A stretch of 52,081 nucleotides of DNA from Oscillibacter valericigenes (GCF_021531915.1 NZ_JAFBIV010000015.1:1-52081); one strand, 5' to 3'; shown: positions 10,660 to 18,721, numbered from the stretch's first letter. The notes: a model not told the origin generated them from the sequence alone. Translations and numbers: made by a program.

Positions 10660-11195
10660 ATAATTTGTAAGCAAAACTATGTGCTATGATGTCTTCCGGT
10701 GAGTAGCTCCGATAAATTCCAGTTTATCGAATAGCGATATTCATATAAAAAGGCACAGACCATATCGCCATACAAAAACATTTCCCCCCATCCGCTCCGT
10801 CGGCGAATGGGGGGCTTACCCGTTGGTTGGATTGTCCAATGGTCGATACCTCTTGCTTTCTTGAATTACCGTTCGGAAAGGGGGATGAAACGTGGGAACT
10901 CTCGTCTTGCCAATCCTTAAAACATCAGGTACACGCAGTTTCAACTCGTGCGGCTCATCATAGTGAGGTATGTTTCGTCTTTGGTTCTGTCGGAGTCACG
11001 CTGTTTATTTGCGGTTTTGAACGGTGCTGAGGTCACAGTTTTGGAATCTCTTGAGCTTGCTAGCCCATGGGACTCACTCCTTTCCTGTGTCTACAATGTA
11101 CAACACTTTCTCATTTTTGTCAATATGTTTTATGCAATTTTCATATTTTCAACAAACGCAAAACGTTTGCAGTCAGCAAGGCGAACAAAGGTCGA
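10660..11195. other. AT-rich intergenic DNA with decayed remnants
   Basis: No convincing gene in 536 bp. Visible items are a CCCCCCAT / ATGGGGGG hairpin near 10787-10814, and a minus-strand open stretch ending at 10816 that includes ELKLRVPDVLRIGKTRVP. That phrase vaguely recalls the helix-turn-helix of excisionase-like proteins, but it is too short and lacks a start. On the minus strand near 11070 a strong GGAAAGGAG site precedes ATG GGC TAG, which looks like the start of a dead gene. GCAAAACGTTTGC near 11158-11170 resembles a LacI-type operator. Confidence 0.5.
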
Positions 11196-12203
11196 TCACT
11201 GCCCCAGCTCCGCCAGAAACCGCTCCGGAGACAGGGCGCCATCCATCGCGAAGGCCTCCAGCAGGGCATCCAGATTGCCGTCGTCATGCTCGATCTCGCA
11301 GCTGAACCTCCGGAGCGCTTCCGTCAGTCCGCAGACCGCCGCCAGCCGCTCAATTACCAGCACGGCAAACACGCACAGCTCCGCTCTGCCCAGCAGGTCG
11401 GCGTCGTTGACGGCTTTCAGCAGGTAGCGGAAGGCAAAATAAACGGCGATGCGCTCCAGCAGCTCCTCCGGCACGGCCTCCGGTTCCACCGTTTCCGCCT
11501 GTTTCAGCAGGGCGGGCCAGTCCGGGTCCATCACCTCCAGAGATGCCAGAAAAGACAACGCAGCCGGGAACAGGCCCTCCGCCGCCGGAGACAATACGGC
11601 TTCCCCTACCTCCGGCAGTTCCTCCGGACAGTCCTCCTCCAGGCAGTCCTGGGCCGCCAGCGCCAGGGCCAGGAAGGATGCCAGCCGCGCTTTCAGGGGC
11701 CGGCTCCGGTCCGTCAGCAGGTCCAGCATCCGCCCCCGCAGCGGCAGCAGATGCGTCAGCCAGTCGTCTCCGTCTTCCTCCGGTTCCTCCGTTTCAAAGC
11801 TGCGGAAGGTCAGCGGCGCTTCACTCCCCAGCAGCAGGGCGTTGGCCGCCGGACAGGAGGCGGACAGGGTGATCTCCCGGAAGGGGCCGTAGTCCTCGGT
11901 GAACCGGGGGTGCTCCCGGCAGGTGACGCTGGTGGCTTCCTCACCCAGTTTTTTATGAATTTCGCAGAGGTTGTCTTCGTCCAGAAAAGGGCACCGCCCG
12001 CCGTTCAGAGGAAAGCACAGGTCGCCGTCCTCGTCCTCTTTCAGCGCGGAACGCAGCTTCTCCCCCAGGTCCCCGGGCACCGTTTCATAGAACGCGGCGC
12101 TCTCCTGGTCAATGACCACCTCCCACTTTTCACAGCAGGTGTGGGGGCAGGCCCCCGCAAGGCACTGAAACTGATCAAAATAATCCGGCACACGCACCAG
12201 CAT
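11196..12203 (-). CDS. FliB-like (flagellin lysine-N-methylase family) Cys-cluster protein
   Basis: 335 residues. The N-terminus has the family's cysteine cluster (C14, C19, C23, C24 in FQCLAGACPHTCCEKW) followed by a second set in CPFLDEDNLCEIHKKLG and SVTCREHPR. The C-terminal half is helical and acidic. FliB methylates flagellin lysines in Salmonella; many Clostridia carry homologues of unknown target. No flagellar gene is in the window, so the substrate here is open. It lies 13 bp downstream of the Crp/Fnr-type gene on the same strand, probably in one transcript. Confidence 0.75.
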   Translation of the reverse strand: MLVRVPDYFDQFQCLAGACPHTCCEKWEVVIDQESAAFYETVPGDLGEKLRSALKEDEDGDLCFPLNGGRCPFLDEDNLCEIHKKLGEEATSVTCREHPRFTEDYGPFREITLSASCPAANALLLGSEAPLTFRSFETEEPEEDGDDWLTHLLPLRGRMLDLLTDRSRPLKARLASFLALALAAQDCLEEDCPEELPEVGEAVLSPAAEGLFPAALSFLASLEVMDPDWPALLKQAETVEPEAVPEELLERIAVYFAFRYLLKAVNDADLLGRAELCVFAVLVIERLAAVCGLTEALRRFSCEIEHDDGNLDALLEAFAMDGALSPERFLAELGQ

Positions 12204-12216
12204 GGCAATTCTCCTC

Positions 12217-12843
12217 TCAGTCGACCTCCTGCCGCAGCAGGCGGAAGTGGTTTTTCCGGAACTCCAGGACCCCCTCGTCCCGCAGCTTCCCCAGGGCGGC
12301 GGACATGGCGCTGCGGTCCACCGCCAGGAAATCCGCCAGTTGCTGGCGGTCCAGGGGGATGTCGAACTCCGCCGTTCCCGCCCGCAGGGCCTGGGCAGAC
12401 AGATAGCTCAGCAGCTTTTCCCGGGTGGTGCGCCGGGCCATGTGGCGCATCTTCTCCGTCAGCATCAGGTTCTTTTCCGCCAGCAGGGCCAGCAGGTTGG
12501 CGGACAGCCGCTCCGACAGGTGCCCCGCGTCCAGAAAAAGCGCCCGCCCATCAGTGGCCGCCAGCACAGACACCGCCAGGGGCTTTCCCGCTAGGGCGTA
12601 GGACTCCGCGAAGATCTCCCCCGGCCCCGCCAGCCCCACGATGCTGCGGTTCCCCCAGAAGTCCTCCCGGATGATGTGGACGCCGCCCTCCAGCACCAGC
12701 CCCAGGCTGCGGGGCGTCTCCCCCCGGCGGAGCAGCAATTCCCCTTTGGCAAAACGGACCTCCCGGGCCGCCGCCCGGTCCAGCAGGGCGGGCAGTTCTT
12801 TGGCAGGAATATCCCGGAACAGAGGTGCGGCGGAAATTTCCAT
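12217..12843 (-). CDS. Crp/Fnr-family transcriptional regulator
   Basis: 208 residues. N-terminal cyclic-nucleotide-binding fold (about 1-120, with GELLLRRGETP and the PGEIFAES turn) and C-terminal winged helix (DRQQLADFLAVDRSAMSAALGKL). No Cys cluster of the FNR type is present, so it probably senses something other than oxygen through an Fe-S centre; redox, NO and metabolite ligands are all possible. It is divergent from two Fe-S proteins, and a TTGTT-N5-AACAA dyad in the 117-bp gap is the likely operator. Genes of this type often control the adjacent ferredoxin operon. Confidence 0.92.
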   Translation of the reverse strand: MEISAAPLFRDIPAKELPALLDRAAAREVRFAKGELLLRRGETPRSLGLVLEGGVHIIREDFWGNRSIVGLAGPGEIFAESYALAGKPLAVSVLAATDGRALFLDAGHLSERLSANLLALLAEKNLMLTEKMRHMARRTTREKLLSYLSAQALRAGTAEFDIPLDRQQLADFLAVDRSAMSAALGKLRDEGVLEFRKNHFRLLRQEVD

Positions 12844-12859
12844 AGGCTTCTCCTTTAAT

Positions 12860-12874
12860 TTGTTGGAAAAACAA
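12860..12874. promoter_or_regulatory. Candidate Crp/Fnr-type operator
   Basis: TTGTT-GGAAA-AACAA, a 5-bp dyad close to the TTGAT-N4-ATCAA pattern of the Fnr superfamily. It sits between the divergent regulator and the Fe-S operon, 17 bp from the regulator start. Confidence 0.5.
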
Positions 12875-12960
12875 CAGACTTTTCAGTTCTATTGTAGGAT
12901 ACTGTACCCACCAACGCAAGAGAAAAAACGATTAAACATCGAAAAAGGAGATATACTACC

Positions 12961-13680
12961 ATGGTACGAAGAATCATTGAGATCGATCAGGAGAAGTGCA
13001 ACGGCTGCGGCGCCTGTGCGGCGGCCTGCCACGAGGGCGCCATCGGCATGGTGGACGGCAAGGCCACTCTGCTGCGGGACGACTACTGCGACGGCCTGGG
13101 GGACTGCCTGCCCACCTGCCCCACCGGGGCCATCACCTTTGTGGAGCGGGAAGCGGCGGCCTATGACGAGGCGGCTGTTTTGGCAAAAAAAGCGGCGGCA
13201 CTGAAAAACAGCGCCCCGGTGCAGGTTCCTCCCTCCGGCGGCTGCCCCGGCAGCATGGCCCGGGCCATGAACCGGGATGACGCTCCCGCCGCGCCCACCG
13301 TCACCGCCGGTCCCATTTCCCGTCTGGCCCAGTGGCCCATCCAGATCAAGCTGCTGCCCCTGGAGGCTCCCTTCTATGACGGCGCGAAGCTGCTGATCGC
13401 GGCGGACTGCTCCGCCTTTTCCCGGGCGGACTTCCATGAGCGGTTCATGAAGGGCCATATCACCATGATCGGCTGTCCCAAGCTGGACGAGGGGGACTAC
13501 GCCGAAAAGCTCACCGAGATCATCCGCCGCAACCACATCCGGGAGGTCACCATCGTCCGCATGGAGGTCCCCTGCTGCGGCGGGCTGCAGCGGGCGGCGG
13601 AGACGGCCCTGCAAAACAGCGGCAAGTTCATTCCCTGGCAGGTGGTGACACTGGGCCGGGATGGAAATATCATCGACTGA
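12961..13680 (+). CDS. 4Fe-4S ferredoxin-type protein with C-terminal domain
   Basis: 239 residues. The first cluster motif is canonical (C13, C16, C19, C23). The second, YCDGLGDCLPTCPTG (C43, C49, C53), lacks the second Cys of the usual C-x2-C spacing, as I recall for this family. A Pro/Ala-rich linker with SGGCPGS leads to a C-terminal domain of about 110 residues ending in a MEVPCCGG motif. Probably a cytosolic electron carrier or redox adaptor; the partner is unknown. Co-transcribed with the ferredoxin 15 bp downstream and divergent from a Crp/Fnr regulator. Start ATG after AAAAAGGAG. Confidence 0.88.
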   Translation: MVRRIIEIDQEKCNGCGACAAACHEGAIGMVDGKATLLRDDYCDGLGDCLPTCPTGAITFVEREAAAYDEAAVLAKKAAALKNSAPVQVPPSGGCPGSMARAMNRDDAPAAPTVTAGPISRLAQWPIQIKLLPLEAPFYDGAKLLIAADCSAFSRADFHERFMKGHITMIGCPKLDEGDYAEKLTEIIRRNHIREVTIVRMEVPCCGGLQRAAETALQNSGKFIPWQVVTLGRDGNIID

Positions 13681-13695
13681 ACTGGAGGAATATCC

Positions 13696-13878
13696 ATGAA
13701 CGCGACGGTCAACGAAAACTGCATCGGCTGCGGCCTGTGTGCCGGGGTCTGCCCCGAGGTCTTTTCCATGGGGGACGACGGCTTCGCCCACGGCGGCGAA
13801 GTTCCGGCGGAGCTGCTGGACAGTGCCCAGGAGGCCCGGGACGGCTGCCCCGTCAGCGCCATCAGCATCGAGGACTGA
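13696..13878 (+). CDS. Small single-cluster [4Fe-4S] ferredoxin
   Basis: 60 residues, the normal size for a Clostridium/Thermotoga-type monocluster ferredoxin. Cluster ligands are C9, C12, C15 and C51 (DGCPVSAI), with an extra C19. Highly acidic. It begins 15 bp after the larger Fe-S gene with its own GGAGG site and ends at a strong terminator. Low-potential electron carrier in the cytosol; the donor and acceptor cannot be told. Confidence 0.93.
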   Translation: MNATVNENCIGCGLCAGVCPEVFSMGDDGFAHGGEVPAELLDSAQEARDGCPVSAISIED

Positions 13879-13881
13879 GCG

Positions 13882-13919
13882 AAAGGCCCGGAAAGCGTCA
13901 TGCTTTCCGGGCCTTTTTC
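13882..13919. terminator. Bidirectional terminator between ferredoxin and EamA genes
   Basis: AAAGGCCCGGAAAGC / GCTTTCCGGGCCTTT with a 5-nt loop and T-runs on both strands. It serves the plus-strand ferredoxin and the minus-strand transporter, whose stop is 4 bp away. Confidence 0.93.
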
Positions 13920-13922
13920 TGT

Positions 13923-14801
13923 CTATTCCTTTCCGTCCGTGGCGGCGAAGTACGTGCCCGCCAGCATGATCACCAGCGCCGCTATGTAGGTGCCGCTGGG
14001 GGCCTCCCAGAAGATCACCATGGACAGCCCTGCCCCCACGAAGGGCGCCGCCGCGTAGTAGGTGCTGGTCTTGGCCGCCCCCAGATGCCGCTGGGCGTAG
14101 ATGTAGAAATAGATGCTGAGGCCGTAGGCCACAAAGCCCAGGGCCAATGCGCAGAGGCACAGAAGCGCCCCCGGCAGCCGCTCTCCCAGGGCAAGGGCGA
14201 TAACCAAGGACCCCAGGCCGGAGCCGAAGCCCTTGATGACCACGATCTCCATAGGGTCCTTGGAGGAGAGCATCCGGGTGCAGTTGTTCTCAAAGCCCCA
14301 GCAGACGCAGGCCAGCAGCACAAAAAGGGACCCCCAGGAGAAGGACAGGCTGCTCATGTCCTCGAAGGACAGCAGCAGGCTGGAGGCCGTCACCAGGGCG
14401 ATGGCCAGCCAGAGCCGCTTGGAGATGGCCTCCCGGAACACCACCAGCGCAATGATGGAGGTGGCCACGATCTCAAAGTTGTTCAGCAGGGAGGCGTTGG
14501 CCGCCGTGGTACGGGTGAGGCCCACCATCAGGAAGATGGGGGCGGCAATGTCCAGCGCCACCATGCCCACGGTGTAGGGCAGCTCCTTTCGGGTGAGGGG
14601 CCGTTCCTGTTTCTCACGTCCGGCAGCCCGCTGGGCGGCGCCCATGAGGAACACCCCGGCGCCCGCCCCCAGATACAGTAGCGCCGCCATGACGGTGGCG
14701 GGGACCTGCCGCAGCAGCAGCTTGGAGACCGGCGCGTTCACCGCGTACAGAACCGCCGCCAGCAGGGCGAAGAAGGTGGCTTTTTTCTGTGTTCTGTCCA
14801 T
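13923..14801 (-). CDS. EamA/DMT-family transporter
   Basis: About 292 residues with ten hydrophobic segments in two EamA repeats. The first runs from about ATFFALLAAVLYAVNAPVSKLLL, the second from about SLSFSWGSLFVLLACVCWGFENN. Family members export amino acids, purines or other metabolites; the substrate is not evident. I use ATG at 14801, 6 nt after GGAGG, rather than the GTG at 14816. It starts 11 bp after the CsoR-like gene and is probably co-transcribed with it, which raises the possibility of metal-linked control. Confidence 0.9.
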   Translation of the reverse strand: MDRTQKKATFFALLAAVLYAVNAPVSKLLLRQVPATVMAALLYLGAGAGVFLMGAAQRAAGREKQERPLTRKELPYTVGMVALDIAAPIFLMVGLTRTTAANASLLNNFEIVATSIIALVVFREAISKRLWLAIALVTASSLLLSFEDMSSLSFSWGSLFVLLACVCWGFENNCTRMLSSKDPMEIVVIKGFGSGLGSLVIALALGERLPGALLCLCALALGFVAYGLSIYFYIYAQRHLGAAKTSTYYAAAPFVGAGLSMVIFWEAPSGTYIAALVIMLAGTYFAATDGKE

Positions 14802-14812
14802 GGACTGCCTCC

Positions 14813-15097
14813 TCACTTGAGAAACCGGTCGATGGCCTCGTTCAGGTCGTCGAAGGCCTGCTGGTCGCCGCTTTTGGCCGCCTCCACCATGCAGTGGTTC
14901 AGGTGGTCCTTCAGGATCAGCTTGCCCGTGTTGTTGATAGCCGACTTCACGGCAGCCAGCTGGATCAGCACCTGGGTGCAGTCCCGTCCCTCCTCCACCA
15001 TGGTCTTCACGGCCTCCAGATGGCCGATTGCCCGGGACAGGCGGTTAACCACGGCCCTCGTCTCGGCATGGGGGTGTTCGTGATGATGTTCTTCCAT
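14813..15097 (-). CDS. CsoR/FrmR-family metal-sensing repressor, Cu(I)-type ligand set
   Basis: 94 residues, all helical. C40, H65 and C69 reproduce the C-x24-H-x3-C spacing of the Cu(I) site of CsoR. The start MEEHHHEHPH is His-rich and could bind metal. FrmR-type formaldehyde sensors keep a Cys at the first position, but the second Cys here favours copper. Start ATG at 15097, 8 nt after GGAGG. A perfect 13-bp inverted repeat covers that ribosome site and the start of the transcript. No copper ATPase or chaperone is in the window; the linked gene is an EamA transporter. Confidence 0.9.
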   Translation of the reverse strand: MEEHHHEHPHAETRAVVNRLSRAIGHLEAVKTMVEEGRDCTQVLIQLAAVKSAINNTGKLILKDHLNHCMVEAAKSGDQQAFDDLNEAIDRFLK

Positions 15098-15103
15098 ACA
15101 AAT

Positions 15104-15138
15104 ATCCTCCATATCCCCCCAGGGAGGATATGGAGGAT
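15104..15138. promoter_or_regulatory. CsoR-type operator, perfect 13-bp inverted repeat
   Basis: Positions 15104-15116 and 15126-15138 are exact reverse complements about the centre CCCCAGGGA. The inner part, ATATCCCCCC-AGGGAGGATAT, has the G/C-tract dyad seen in CsoR operators. It spans the end of the -10 box, the transcript start and the ribosome site, which fits autorepression. Confidence 0.75.
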
Positions 15139-15165
15139 GATACACCTGTTTTCCCAAAAAAGCAA
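15137..15165 (-). promoter_or_regulatory. Promoter of the CsoR-like gene
   Basis: Minus strand: -35 TTGCTT (15160-15165), 17-bp spacer, -10 TATCAT (15137-15142). The operator begins inside the -10. Confidence 0.7.
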
Positions 15166-15186
15166 GGGCCTGGACGTTTTTCGCCG

Positions 15187-16605
15187 TCAGGTGTTGTCCC
15201 GGCTGATGGGCTCCCGCATCAGCAGCCGCCGCAGGGCCTTGCCGTTGAAGGGGATCAGGGGATAGAGATAACCCTTGCCCACCATGGGCTTGGTGGTTGC
15301 CAGCAGCACCAGGATGCCCAGCACCCCCAGGACGAAGCCCCACACGTCGAAGGCCGCCGTCACCAGCAGCAGGACTACCCGCAGCAGCTTGAAGGCGTAG
15401 CCCATCTCATAGCTGGGCTGGGCAAAGCCCGCCACGGACACAAAGGCCATATACACCAGCACCTCCGGTCCCAGCCACCCGGCCTGCACGGCGAAGTCGC
15501 CCAAAATCAGGGCCCCCAGCATGGAGAAGGAGTTGGACAGGGAATCCGGCGTATTCAGTGACGCCAGCTTCAATACGTCGATCAGGAACTCCACCACCAG
15601 CAGCTGCCACAGCAGGCCCAGGGAGGCCGGCTCCGGGGAGGAGAGGAACTCCAGCCACTCCGGCAGCCGCCCTGGCTCGCTGACCATGAGATACCAGGCC
15701 GGGGTGATGAACATGGAGATCAGGAACACGATGATCCGCAGCAGCCGCAGGTAGGACCCCACCAGGGGCGGGAAGTAGTACTCGTTGGCCTCCTGGGTGA
15801 AGTCGAAAAAGGTGGTGGGCAGGATCATCACCGAGGGGGAGTTATCCACCATCAGCACAATGTTCCCCTCCAGCACACTGGCGGCGGCGGTATCGGGCCG
15901 CTCCGTGTAGCGGACCTTGGGAAAGGGGTTGTACCACTGTTTGGGGCGGATGGCCTCCGCCAGGCTCTCCTGGGCCATGGTAAGGGACTTCACGTCCACC
16001 GCCTTCAGCTTTTGGCGGACCTCCTCCAGCAGTTCCCGGTCCACCCGGTCCTCCAGGTAGCACAGCACGGCGTCCGTGCGGGAGCGGGAGCCCACCTTGT
16101 GGCCCTCCATGGTGAGCCGCGGGTCCCGGATGCGGCGGCGCAGCAGGGCCATGTTGGGCACCACCGCCTCCACAAAGCCGTCGTGGGACCCCCGCAGCAC
16201 CTTGCCGTCCGGCGGCTCCCCCACACTGCGGGCCGGGTACTCCTTGCAGTCCATGAGGGCGGCGCCCCGGACGCCCTCCACCAGCAGCAGCGTCTTGCCC
16301 AGCAGGACGCTGGTGACGATATCGTCCACGTCAAAGCTGACATTGCTCTCCGAGAAGGTGACGAAGTGGTCGATGAAGGCCTGCATGTCCGCCAGGTCCC
16401 GGACCTCCTCCGCCGTCACCCGCAGCCAGAAGGCCCCCATCCGCTCCAGGGTGCCGTCCTTGCCGTATCCGTCAACCACCCAGATGCGGGCCCGCCGCCC
16501 GCCGATGACGTAGTCCCGGCTGACCATGTCGCTGCTGCGGCCCACTCCCAGTGTGTCGTTGAACCAGGCCACATTGTCCATGTAATGCTCCGAAAGCGTC
16601 TCCAT
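15187..16605 (-). CDS. spoVAF: SpoVAF, GerA-family spore germination/DPA-channel protein
   Basis: 472 residues. Soluble N-terminal GerA-type domain of about 280 residues, then several membrane segments from about RLLRIIVFLISMFITPAWYLM onward. The stretches LRGSHDGFVEAVVPNMALLRRRIRDP and the late TTKPMVGKGYLYPLIPF motif fit SpoVAF/GerA A-subunits. SpoVAF works with SpoVA in dipicolinate transport and germination in the spore inner membrane. Here it stands alone, without spoVAA-E. A CATACTA -10 upstream suggests forespore (sigma G/F) control. Confidence 0.92.
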   Translation of the reverse strand: METLSEHYMDNVAWFNDTLGVGRSSDMVSRDYVIGGRRARIWVVDGYGKDGTLERMGAFWLRVTAEEVRDLADMQAFIDHFVTFSESNVSFDVDDIVTSVLLGKTLLLVEGVRGAALMDCKEYPARSVGEPPDGKVLRGSHDGFVEAVVPNMALLRRRIRDPRLTMEGHKVGSRSRTDAVLCYLEDRVDRELLEEVRQKLKAVDVKSLTMAQESLAEAIRPKQWYNPFPKVRYTERPDTAAASVLEGNIVLMVDNSPSVMILPTTFFDFTQEANEYYFPPLVGSYLRLLRIIVFLISMFITPAWYLMVSEPGRLPEWLEFLSSPEPASLGLLWQLLVVEFLIDVLKLASLNTPDSLSNSFSMLGALILGDFAVQAGWLGPEVLVYMAFVSVAGFAQPSYEMGYAFKLLRVVLLLVTAAFDVWGFVLGVLGILVLLATTKPMVGKGYLYPLIPFNGKALRRLLMREPISRDNT

Positions 16606-16627
16606 AGGCCACCTCCATTGATGGAAG

Positions 16628-16656
16628 TAGTATGCGCGTTCAGCAGGCTTTTTACC
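16628..16656 (-). promoter_or_regulatory. Candidate sigma-G/F promoter of spoVAF
   Basis: Minus strand: -10 CATACTA (16628-16634), a perfect fit to CATNNTA. The -35 GGTAAA (16651-16656) is only a partial fit, with 16 bp between. The predicted start lies about 15-20 bp before the spoVAF ATG. Confidence 0.5.
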
Positions 16657-16679
16657 CGCCGGACGCCGCCCAAATACAC

Positions 16680-16720
16680 CAAAAGCCGGGTGAAGGGAAT
16701 GTTCCCCTCACCCGGCTTTG
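16680..16720 (-). terminator. Terminator at the end of the phage-like cluster
   Basis: AAAGCCGGGTGA / TCACCCGGCTTT stem with further inner pairing, followed by TTTTGG on the minus strand, directly after the last tail gene. Confidence 0.9.
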
Positions 16721-16723
16721 TAT

Positions 16724-17296
16724 TCAGTCCTCCGGCGGCACCGCCAGCTGGAAGCTCTCCCAGGTATGCCCCGCCGCCTCCACGGCCGCCCAGGTATACC
16801 CGGCCCGTTCACATTCTTCCCAGGTCAGGTAGCGGAAATAGAACTCCACTTCCAGGTGGCAGGGCAGGATGTCCAGAATGATCTTCTCAATCTGGTCGAA
16901 CTCCGCCGGGACACCCGCCACCTCCGGAAAGAGGACCCGCAGCCTGCCGTCCCCCATCTCCACGGCCCGGGCCCGGATGCCGCAGCCCCGCAGGGTGCGG
17001 TCCATGGCGTCGGGCGTCAGGCTGTCGCCGTCGATCTGCAGCAGGGCCGCGATGGCCGCTCTGCGCTCCTCCGCCGTGGCGGCGGCGGGGCGCCGGGCGA
17101 ACAGCGCCTCCCGGCGGCGCAGGCCCTCGTCCTCGGCGGTGGCGGTCAGGGATTCCCGCTCCACGGTGTCCAGCTTTCCGCCGATGCCGTCAAACCCCGC
17201 TCCCAGGGCCGCCAGCTCCGCGCCGTTGATGGTCCCCCGGCTCAGGTCATAGACCCCCAGGGGCTCCAGAAGCGCCCGCAGATATGCTTCATACAT
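16724..17296 (-). CDS. Baseplate wedge protein, XkdU/gpI-like (DUF2313)
   Basis: 190 residues. Begins MYEAYLRALLEPLGVYDL, the usual start of XkdU/YmfQ tail proteins, which sit at the outer baseplate and hold the fibres. It is the last gene of the cluster. In PBSX and most myophages, fibre and lysis genes would follow, but here a terminator and spoVAF follow. The C-terminus has a repeated TW motif (LTWEECERAGYTWAAVE, HTWESF), a short repeat often seen at the ends of baseplate or fibre-attachment proteins in clostridial prophages. Confidence 0.85.
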   Translation of the reverse strand: MYEAYLRALLEPLGVYDLSRGTINGAELAALGAGFDGIGGKLDTVERESLTATAEDEGLRRREALFARRPAAATAEERRAAIAALLQIDGDSLTPDAMDRTLRGCGIRARAVEMGDGRLRVLFPEVAGVPAEFDQIEKIILDILPCHLEVEFYFRYLTWEECERAGYTWAAVEAAGHTWESFQLAVPPED

Positions 17297-17299
17297 GGC

Positions 17300-18358
17300 T
17301 CACGCCTCCATTTCCCTCACCGTCAGGGTCCCCAGCACCGGCAGCACGGTATCGTCGGCAGCCAGGTCCGCGGCGGGAGCGGAAAAGCGGTAGTTCTCCA
17401 CGCCCTCCAGGGCATAGAGCCGGCTCCCCAGCTCCGCCAGCCGCACCGGCCTGCCCAGGAGCCGTCCCGTGAAGAAGGTGGTGATGCTCTGCTCCGCGGC
17501 GGCCTTCACCCCGTCGAAGGTCCAGCCTTCTTTCTTCGCCACAGCCACTGTCACATCCACCGCCCGCACCGTGGGGGCCTTGACCTGCACGTCCACCGCG
17601 ATCTCCCGCTTGGCCTGCAGTTCCGCCGTCAGGGCGGTCAGCAGAGCTTCGGAGGGCAGGCCGCTCTCCGCCGCCACGTAGACGTCCACGGTGCCGATGC
17701 CCCGGGCCCGGCCCACGGCTCTGGCCGCCGCCACGCCGCTGACTCCCATGGCCGTCTGCTCATACCAAGCGGCGTTGGCGCCGTTGGGCAGCCTCTGATA
17801 GCTCTCCAGGATCCGGGCCCGGAAGGCCTCGTCCCCCTCGGCGTCGGCGCCGCCGTAAAAGGCGGCAGGGTTGGTGCAGCCGGTCACCGCCAGGGGACAA
17901 GCCGTCAGGATGCGGACAGTCCCCGGTGCCGCGTTGCCGTCAGCGCCGCCCTCCAGGGCCTCCGCCGGAGCGTCCGCCGTCAGGGTCCCCGCCGCCAGCA
18001 CCACCGTCTGGAGGGTCTGGAACCGGACCTCCCCGGCGGTCATGCACACGGTGCCCGCCGGGATGGTGATGTCCGACACCGGCGCCATCTCCACGGAAAA
18101 CCGCAGGGTCCCCACCGCCTTTGATGCCGGCTGCCGGGTCAGGCCCCGCATCTGCCCGTGGCGGTCCAGATAGACCCCCTGGGCTGTCTGGGGAAAGCTC
18201 TGGTCCAGCACCCAGTCCGCCTGGATATCCAGCGCCTGGAGCTGGGCCGCCGCGGCCCACAGCCGGACCGACAGGTCACAGCCCTCCTCCGGCGTGAACC
18301 CGGCCCGCTGGGCGAAGGCCTCCAGTAACTCCCCATAGATCGTTTCAATCTCTCTCAC
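17300..18358 (-). CDS. Baseplate J-like protein (XkdT/gpJ)
   Basis: 352 residues. The Baseplate_J core is recognisable (YLDRHGQMRGLTR, IPAGTVCMT, GADAEGDEAFRARIL, YEQTAMGVSGVAAARAV). It forms the wedge ring that joins the hub to the sheath start. Three bp separate it from the next gene and 12 bp from gp25. The presence of gpJ, gpI and gp25 shows that the contractile baseplate is genetically complete apart from fibres. Confidence 0.93.
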   Translation of the reverse strand: MREIETIYGELLEAFAQRAGFTPEEGCDLSVRLWAAAAQLQALDIQADWVLDQSFPQTAQGVYLDRHGQMRGLTRQPASKAVGTLRFSVEMAPVSDITIPAGTVCMTAGEVRFQTLQTVVLAAGTLTADAPAEALEGGADGNAAPGTVRILTACPLAVTGCTNPAAFYGGADAEGDEAFRARILESYQRLPNGANAAWYEQTAMGVSGVAAARAVGRARGIGTVDVYVAAESGLPSEALLTALTAELQAKREIAVDVQVKAPTVRAVDVTVAVAKKEGWTFDGVKAAAEQSITTFFTGRLLGRPVRLAELGSRLYALEGVENYRFSAPAADLAADDTVLPVLGTLTVREMEA

Positions 18359-18370
18359 TGTCGTCTCCTC

Positions 18371-18721
18371 TCATGCCCGCAGCTCCACCGTCACCGACAA
18401 CGGCGTTCCCTCATAGGACAGCTCCGCCGTCAGCGACGCGCTGCCCGCCTTCTGGAGCAGTGTCACCTGCTCCACCGACAAGCCGGGTTCCTCCTCCAGC
18501 GCCTCCGCCACGTACTGCCGTGCGGCGGCCTGCCGGGCGGAGGTCGGCAGCTGTCCCAGCTGCCACAGGCGGCTGCCCAGATCCTCCCGGAAGGGGAAGG
18601 CCCCCCGCTTGGCCGTCAGCCGGAACAGTACCCGCTGCAAAAGCGCCTCCTGCCCTCCCACACGACGGAGACCCGCCGCGCCGTCAGACACATAGTCGCC
18701 GTTCTGAAGCGCCAGTTCCAT
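18371..18721 (-). CDS. gp25-like baseplate wedge protein (XkdS, DUF2634 type)
   Basis: 116 residues. The conserved middle RGAFPFREDLGSRLWQLG matches the gp25/GPW_gp25 pattern in which this wedge protein seats the first sheath ring. Its ATG overlaps the stop of the spike gene by one base (TGATG), indicating translational coupling. Confidence 0.88.
   Translation of the reverse strand: MELALQNGDYVSDGAAGLRRVGGQEALLQRVLFRLTAKRGAFPFREDLGSRLWQLGQLPTSARQAAARQYVAEALEEEPGLSVEQVTLLQKAGSASLTAELSYEGTPLSVTVELRA

Noticed and set aside
10816..10962. Excisionase gene on the minus strand
   Set aside because: Fewer than 50 codons, no start, resemblance limited to one helix-turn-helix-like phrase.
11067..12674. 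535-codon plus-strand ORF opposite fliB and the Crp/Fnr gene
   Set aside because: Starts in decayed AT-rich DNA and runs antisense to two real genes.
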